From Emmonsiellopsis sp. PD_33 (lineage: Eukaryota > Ascomycota > Eurotiomycetes > Onygenales > Ajellomycetaceae): a DNA stretch of 64,000 bases. Position numbers and translations under genes: made by a program. Positions 59,231 through 64,000 of this stretch are shown here, piece after piece. Each line of letters begins with the position of its first letter. Position 1 is the first letter of the stretch. A model generated the notes under the pieces. The model was not told the origin of the DNA. It saw nothing but the letters and a program-made list of their open reading frames with translations, and ran no database searches. The DNA lies in the NCBI GenBank assembly GCA_032988165.1, contig JANTQF010000153.1:1-64000 (forward strand). Reading direction: 5' to 3'.

Positions 59231-59956
59231 TTACTATCCTTCTTTCACCGCCGGATTTCACCAACCGGTGGCCTGGTGTGGAACAAGAAAGCATGGACAC
59301 TGGGGCACAAATCCGGCAGTGAAAGAAATATTGCAAGTTGCCAGATGGGGAGATAAAGAAAGGCTATCAGACAGCAGTGGAATCTGCGAGACGAGCCTAT
59401 CCAGAAGCTTCTCAGAAATGTGTGGACCAGTGCATTTAGGATGTTGATCTCAGGGCACAAGGGCATCAGAGATTCATTCTTCAATCACTATTTGTTGAAA
59501 TGCTCATACAAATCTCTATGTTTTCTACTAGCCCTCTGCACAATTTCTCAATGACTCACGCTGGTGCCAAATTTAACTTTCACTCAAAGATATGCTTCAG
59601 GCTGCCTCTTAAACTATCCATAACTACACTTGGATACATTCATATTACATATAGTGAGTAGGGGACTGGCTTTCAAGTGACTACGCAGCTGATCTACATC
59701 CTATGAGTGAACTATGGAGGTCTATTTCCCTTTGTTTGTTCTTCCTCTTTCTTCCAAGGCAAAGAAAGATATCGCTAACTTGCGTAGTTACTTGAGCAGC
59801 CGGGAGTAAGAAGAGGCTTCATACAAACCAATAGATAATAAATGACCCAAATAGCGCCTAGTTGCATGGCACAATGCTTGCGTAAAACATCCCACGAATC
59901 CACCATCCTATGCTTCCAGGCAAGCAGCCGAAACAAACGGGAGAACCATCCATACA
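59231..59956. other. Promoter of the protease gene and 3' region of the GH71 gene
   Basis: About 0.7 kb between two minus-strand genes. Short ORFs only; no feature recognised. Confidence 0.55.
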
Positions 59957-61453
59957 TCAAGCATCCAAGCTCGACCCAACAAACGCATTCCAATTGATCT
60001 TCCCATTAACACACTTGTCCGTAATCTCCGGCCCCATCGTACTAGCCACAATCTCCCCATCCCTCCAAACCGCAATCCACACCGGTCCCCGGTGCTCTGC
60101 AAACGGGACGCTGAAATGATTGATCCCTACTGCATTTGCACGCAGTCGCGTCTCGGGGAACACTCCAACTCTAACCGTTACATCGCTCGGTGCGCTGACG
60201 AGAATTGACATGAAGATTCTGTCTTGAGACACCACAGACGGATCAAGGGGTAGCTGGCCTTGGCTTGGGTTATTCCCTGTTGTACCGCCATCGCTGCCTG
60301 CAGTGCTGGGGTTGAGGCGGTACCAGTAGGTGATTGTGTCTGTGACTCTTGACGTTAAAGGATTTGCATCGGTCGGTATTTTTGACCCAGTTGGTTGACT
60401 GGACTTTAGTGCTGTCTTTTCGGGTTTTGTAGTTGGATTGCCTGATTTATATGCGTCGATATATATTGGGAGTAAGGCTCGCCAGGCGTCGTGGGGGTGT
60501 CCGAGAACATACTCAGCAGCACCGTCTGGAATACCGCTCTCATGAATAGGTCCAATATAATGAGCTTCGCCGTAGTCGTTCCATGTGATGATCTATTTGA
60601 TGGGTTGGTTATACTTGATAACGTAGCGAGAGTGGGAAAAGAAATGATAGTGAAGTAAGCAACATACCTCAACCATAGCTGGTTGCAACTCGATAGCCTG
60701 CTGCCAGCGATCATACCACAAATCATCCCCCCTCCATAGCCAATTCTTGCCCCACTGCGGCAGATTGGTATAAAACCACGGCGCGACGGGCATCATGTAT
60801 GGTTTATCTCCAAGGACGTTCATCCAAGCTTCATCTGAGTCGGGGGATTTGGAAGCCGCGCCCTCCGCCCACGCATCCCAACTAAACGCACCGTCAATTG
60901 TATCCATAACCCCTTTAAGGCCTTCCGGGCCAATACTGGTCCACGAAGGTACAAAAAAGCACCCGGTAGAGGCCTTGATAGATGGCCAGTCCTGAAAGTT
61001 GTTGACACCCTCGAATGTCGATACAAAGGGCTTGTCATGATAGTTGAATTGCGCCGGGTTATTTTTATATGTGTTGACGGTTTTTATAACCCGATCGACC
61101 GGCCAGGGGCCACCGGAAAGATAATCAAATGATAGGAACAGGGTAAAGTTACCGATGGATGAGGCAGCATCATAAGCGTTTTGCAGAACGGCATCGGTAT
61201 ATGTATCCTGCGGCGCGATGTTCAGGGCGAATCCATCAATATGTGCATCCTTGGCCAGTTTGATATCAGACTCCCATTCCGTGCGCGTCATCGAGGCGGC
61301 ATTTCCGATCTAATCGTATTAGGTCAACTTCCAATATTGCTGGCATTGGATTCAAGAAATACCTACAATGAAATGCGCGAATACATGTTTCGGTTCCGGT
61401 AAAGGGGTGGAGGCGACTGCAGAGGCCATGAAAAGTAAATATCTCATGCGCAT
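59957..61453 (-). CDS. GH71 alpha-1,3-glucanase (mutanase)
   Basis: Secreted glycoside hydrolase that cleaves alpha-1,3-glucan, a cell-wall polymer of fungi. Three exons (61453-61367, 61309-60668, 60592-59957) give 454 residues. A short signal peptide starts MRMRYLLFMASAVAS, followed by KHVFAHFI, the first beta strand of GH71. Family blocks include EWESDIKLAKDAHIDGFALN, LFLSFDYLSGG with the candidate catalytic acids, KPFVSTFEGV, WTSIGPEG, FSWDAWAEG, PVAPWFYTNLPQWGKNW and ITWNDYGEAHYIG. The C-terminal about 90 residues (VSQDRIFMSILVSAP onward) form a beta-rich extension. Length fits the family core. It may serve cell-wall remodelling, septum cleavage or use of other fungi as food. Confidence 0.93.
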
Positions 61454-63236
61454 CCTTAATAGTTCAATGACGTGCTGGGGAACCAATACGACAAAATGAT
61501 ATGGGCTCCCTGAGAGGCAAGGTACACATAACACGAAGAACAAGAGCGAGTATCGCCTGCATCCGATATATAAATGGTTTCGATATAGTAAAATCAACGT
61601 TCGAACTTCGAACAACAGTTTCTCTTGAACTTTTGAAAGAAGCGACGATGGGCCAGATCGACGAAGCAAAAATGAACGGTTTCCAAAAACGATAGCGGAA
61701 TAAGAATTCTGAAAGGGTGGATAGCAGAAGAACCTTGCTACCTGTGATAATTCAACTCGCCCAAAGGATCAATCCTTATGGTAAGGATGGTTCTAAGTAT
61801 TTTTATACTACCCCTGGCCTAAACGTAAAAGGATGGACTCAAAACCGTCTAAAATGAGATAGCCGCACAGAGGGAAAGGAGTACAAAAACAGGTATCATC
61901 GCATTTAGGGGAACTTATCAACGCGGACTGAAACGGCTGGATATATTTAGCCTCGGAATGCTAGCGTTGTTGTTACGGCGCCCACCGCATGGCCGAGGAG
62001 GCATAGTCTTCACCGGGGCAATCATGGCAGCTGTAATAAGGGCTGCACTTTACAGGCAGGATGAGGGGGCTTTCAAATTGGCAACTTGGCTGAGATTTAA
62101 CGCCCTGTTGAGAAGCTGAAACGAGATAGGAAACAGAACAAGAACAAAGCGCAAAGTGTTTCAATCTTGTGTTTGCGGAATTAACAACTGGTGATAAACA
62201 GGCTCAATTAGGTCAGATAACAGACCTTTAAGTTGCCTTGATAGGCCGAATCGCTGATAGGCGCGCTTGCGCCAGGAGGATTCGCGATCCATCGTGGTGT
62301 TTCAAGTTGGTGATAGGAGGCGGCCTTTGAGGAGTTGATGGCGCCAATAAAAATGAAGGACACAAAGGCATTAGAGAGGATTTGAAACGAGCAATGGGGA
62401 GAATATTTGAAAGTCTTCCGTTGGTGTGCAGTTGAACCTGACAGAAGTAAAAACGAGGTTGGCAGCCAACCCCTGTGGACCTTTGTCCTGTCGCGTCCAG
62501 GCGTGTAGCTAGGTCACGTGGATGATTTGCCCTAATAGCCCTGAACATCAACGCGTAGAACCCTATGTCCGGAGTAGATAGACAATCAATCAATCAAGGT
62601 GGATTGGCTCCGCAGATTGTCAAGAAACGGCTGCTTTTAAGATCGCATTAATGGGCCCAAGTTTGTTGCCCTTCTATATTCTACGCTTCCCTAGTACTAT
62701 CCAATTCCTACCTGCCTCCCTTACTGTACTGTACTACTAACTTATTCACCTAGATACTGGAGCTACTAGTATGCTGGGTGATTGCGAAATACCTCATTCA
62801 TTTGCTCTACACATGGTTAACTTACTCTAAGTTATTTTCACTTCACGTTTTGATCCTTGCGTGTAGATGACATTGGTCAAGCATCATCTTCAACCACTGA
62901 GTTGATAGTAACCAAGACGAAACTCTTTTTTATTTCAAATAAAATGCACAATGGATTTACGCTCACAAAGAGCTCTTTAGGGGAGAGGAAAATATATCCG
63001 CCTACTTAATTCAAAAGGAGTGTGGGAAACAAGAGTCTCAGTAAGCCCGATATGCGGCTGTCAAAACAGAATGGCAAGAAGATGATAGAAAACATGATAG
63101 GAAAATTCGCCCTTAGCATTCCCTCTTTCACGACGCACTACCTCGCATTATTGTTCCGGTCTTCGGCCATACACAGCGTAGCTACCGCCAGTTAAGCTTT
63201 ACCCTAGAATGAGAAGAGAGAACAGGCGAATTCAAC
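61454..63236. other. Intergenic, GH71 promoter and methyltransferase 3' region
   Basis: About 1.8 kb. The left part holds the GH71 promoter. ORFs near 62228-62593 on the minus strand have no domain. No RNA gene or repeat is seen. Confidence 0.55.
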
Positions 63237-64000
63237 TTACAAGTGAAATACCGGGTGGATCGCGGGATTCTTTGTGTCACTCCGAGCCTTAGCCGCGAAG
63301 ACTGCAACCTCCTCTTTAGACCACCCTTTGGACCTCGTCAATACGGCCAGCCCACTAGCTTCTAAACCTGACTCGGCTTGTGCTAAATTCCAAGCTCCAA
63401 CCGTTTTCTAGTAGGAAAGGGGTTTCAAGTTAGCGAGTGAAAGGGCGAAAGTGAGTTTAAGTTGCCTTTTAAAACACCTACATAGTATTTGGTTTTAGGC
63501 CAGATTCCCAAAGGCACTTTGAACTTTTTTGTATGTACGTCGACAAACCCGGCATCTTTGAACCACTGTTCCAGCTGCGGTCCGGGCCTTGTGGAATACC
63601 CTGCCTCGTCAAAGCTCTCTATCACCTCCCTGTAATACTTCTCAAGTGATGAGCCTTTGACCGTGCCATCTTCTGAGTCAACCATTGTATCCCAGTCATG
63701 AAATTCAACCCAGCCACCAGGCTTAACAGCTCTAATCAAGAAGTCAGTAAAGGCTCCCCTGAAACAGTGCGGACCACTCAACTGGAAAGATTGCTTCAAT
63801 AACTTCGGGTAGTCCTTAATGGAGACGGCTAGATAACGAGCATGGATGAAGTTAAAGTGGTCAGGTGGATAAGTCCACTCATCCTCAATGTCCTCGACAA
63901 TAAATTTCGCATTTGGGGGAACCCTGCCATACCAAGAAATCATTTAGCATTATTGAATGGGACAAAGGGTGCACAATCACTGACAGGGAAGGCTGAGTTG
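63237..64000 (-). CDS. TAM-domain (LaeA-like) SAM-dependent methyltransferase, 5' part outside window
   Basis: The 3' part of a methyltransferase that runs off the right edge. Visible exons on the minus strand are 64000-63985 (partial), 63923-63482 and 63407-63237. Joined, the visible part reads TQPSLVPPNAKF at its start, matching the LSPTQP-type region just after the SAM-binding motif, which itself is outside. Further motifs are FNFIHARYLAV, AVKPGGWVEFHDWD (post-motif III type), WFKDAGFVDVHTKKFKVPLG and the tail HPVFHL. Introns are 61 and 74 nt with GTCAGT and GTAGGT donors. The last codon overlaps a GTAAGT, so a further small exon cannot be excluded. Proteins of this family include LaeA and many metabolite or trans-aconitate-like methyltransferases; the exact substrate is not readable. 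Confidence 0.85.

Noticed and set aside
1..64000. tRNA, rRNA, CRISPR, PKS/NRPS/terpene synthase genes
   Set aside because: No cloverleaf with B-box, repeat-spacer array or core biosynthetic motif was noticed; a tRNA could still be missed without a covariance search.

Overview
The window is nuclear DNA from a filamentous ascomycete (Pezizomycotina, most likely Eurotiomycetes). I infer this from frequent short GT..AG introns (about 50-80 nt), a class I hydrophobin, a fungal-type PDR multidrug pump, an ABCA pump of the long fungal kind, a Zn2Cys6 regulator, a TAM/LaeA-like methyltransferase, a GH71 mutanase and a mitochondrial mL57 protein. I cannot name the species. Genes are well spaced and several intergenic stretches exceed 3 kb.

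Left part (1-24.1 kb) is mostly housekeeping. After a G/T-only stretch at the very edge come a WW-domain protein (-), succinate dehydrogenase flavoprotein SDH1 (-, 7 exons), a 4.9-kb gene-poor stretch, a small secreted class I hydrophobin (+, 3 exons), a nitronate monooxygenase (-), succinate dehydrogenase cytochrome b subunit SDH3 (+), a candidate 54-codon gene (-), mitochondrial ribosomal protein mL57 (+) and the AP-1 clathrin adaptor mu subunit (+, 6 exons). Two of the four subunits of respiratory complex II therefore lie about 11 kb apart.

Middle part (24.1-35.7 kb) is sparse and lineage-specific in look. It has an unrecognised two-exon protein with one hydrophobic segment, a secreted prepro-protein with a Kex2-type site and a basic, cysteine-rich 71-residue C-terminus, a weak neighbouring ORF, and almost 5 kb without a convincing gene, part of which looks like decayed repeat sequence.

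Right part (35.7-64 kb) looks accessory. It has a full-length PDR-type ABC transporter, a Dal5-type MFS transporter, an NmrA-like NAD(P)-binding protein, an ABCA-type transporter, the frameshifted C-terminal relic of an FAD-linked oxidoreductase, and a Zn2Cys6 transcription factor. Three transporters, a regulator and redox enzymes side by side suggest an efflux/detoxification or nutrient-use neighbourhood, although no PKS, NRPS or terpene synthase is visible. After these come an intracellular trypsin-fold serine protease with an unusual N-terminal region, a GH71 alpha-1,3-glucanase and the 3' part of a TAM-domain methyltransferase that runs off the window end.

Exon boundaries were worked out by hand from splice motifs, frame continuity and family knowledge. 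They hold together (lengths sum to whole codons) but are not transcript-verified. I saw no tRNA, rRNA, CRISPR array or intact transposon.
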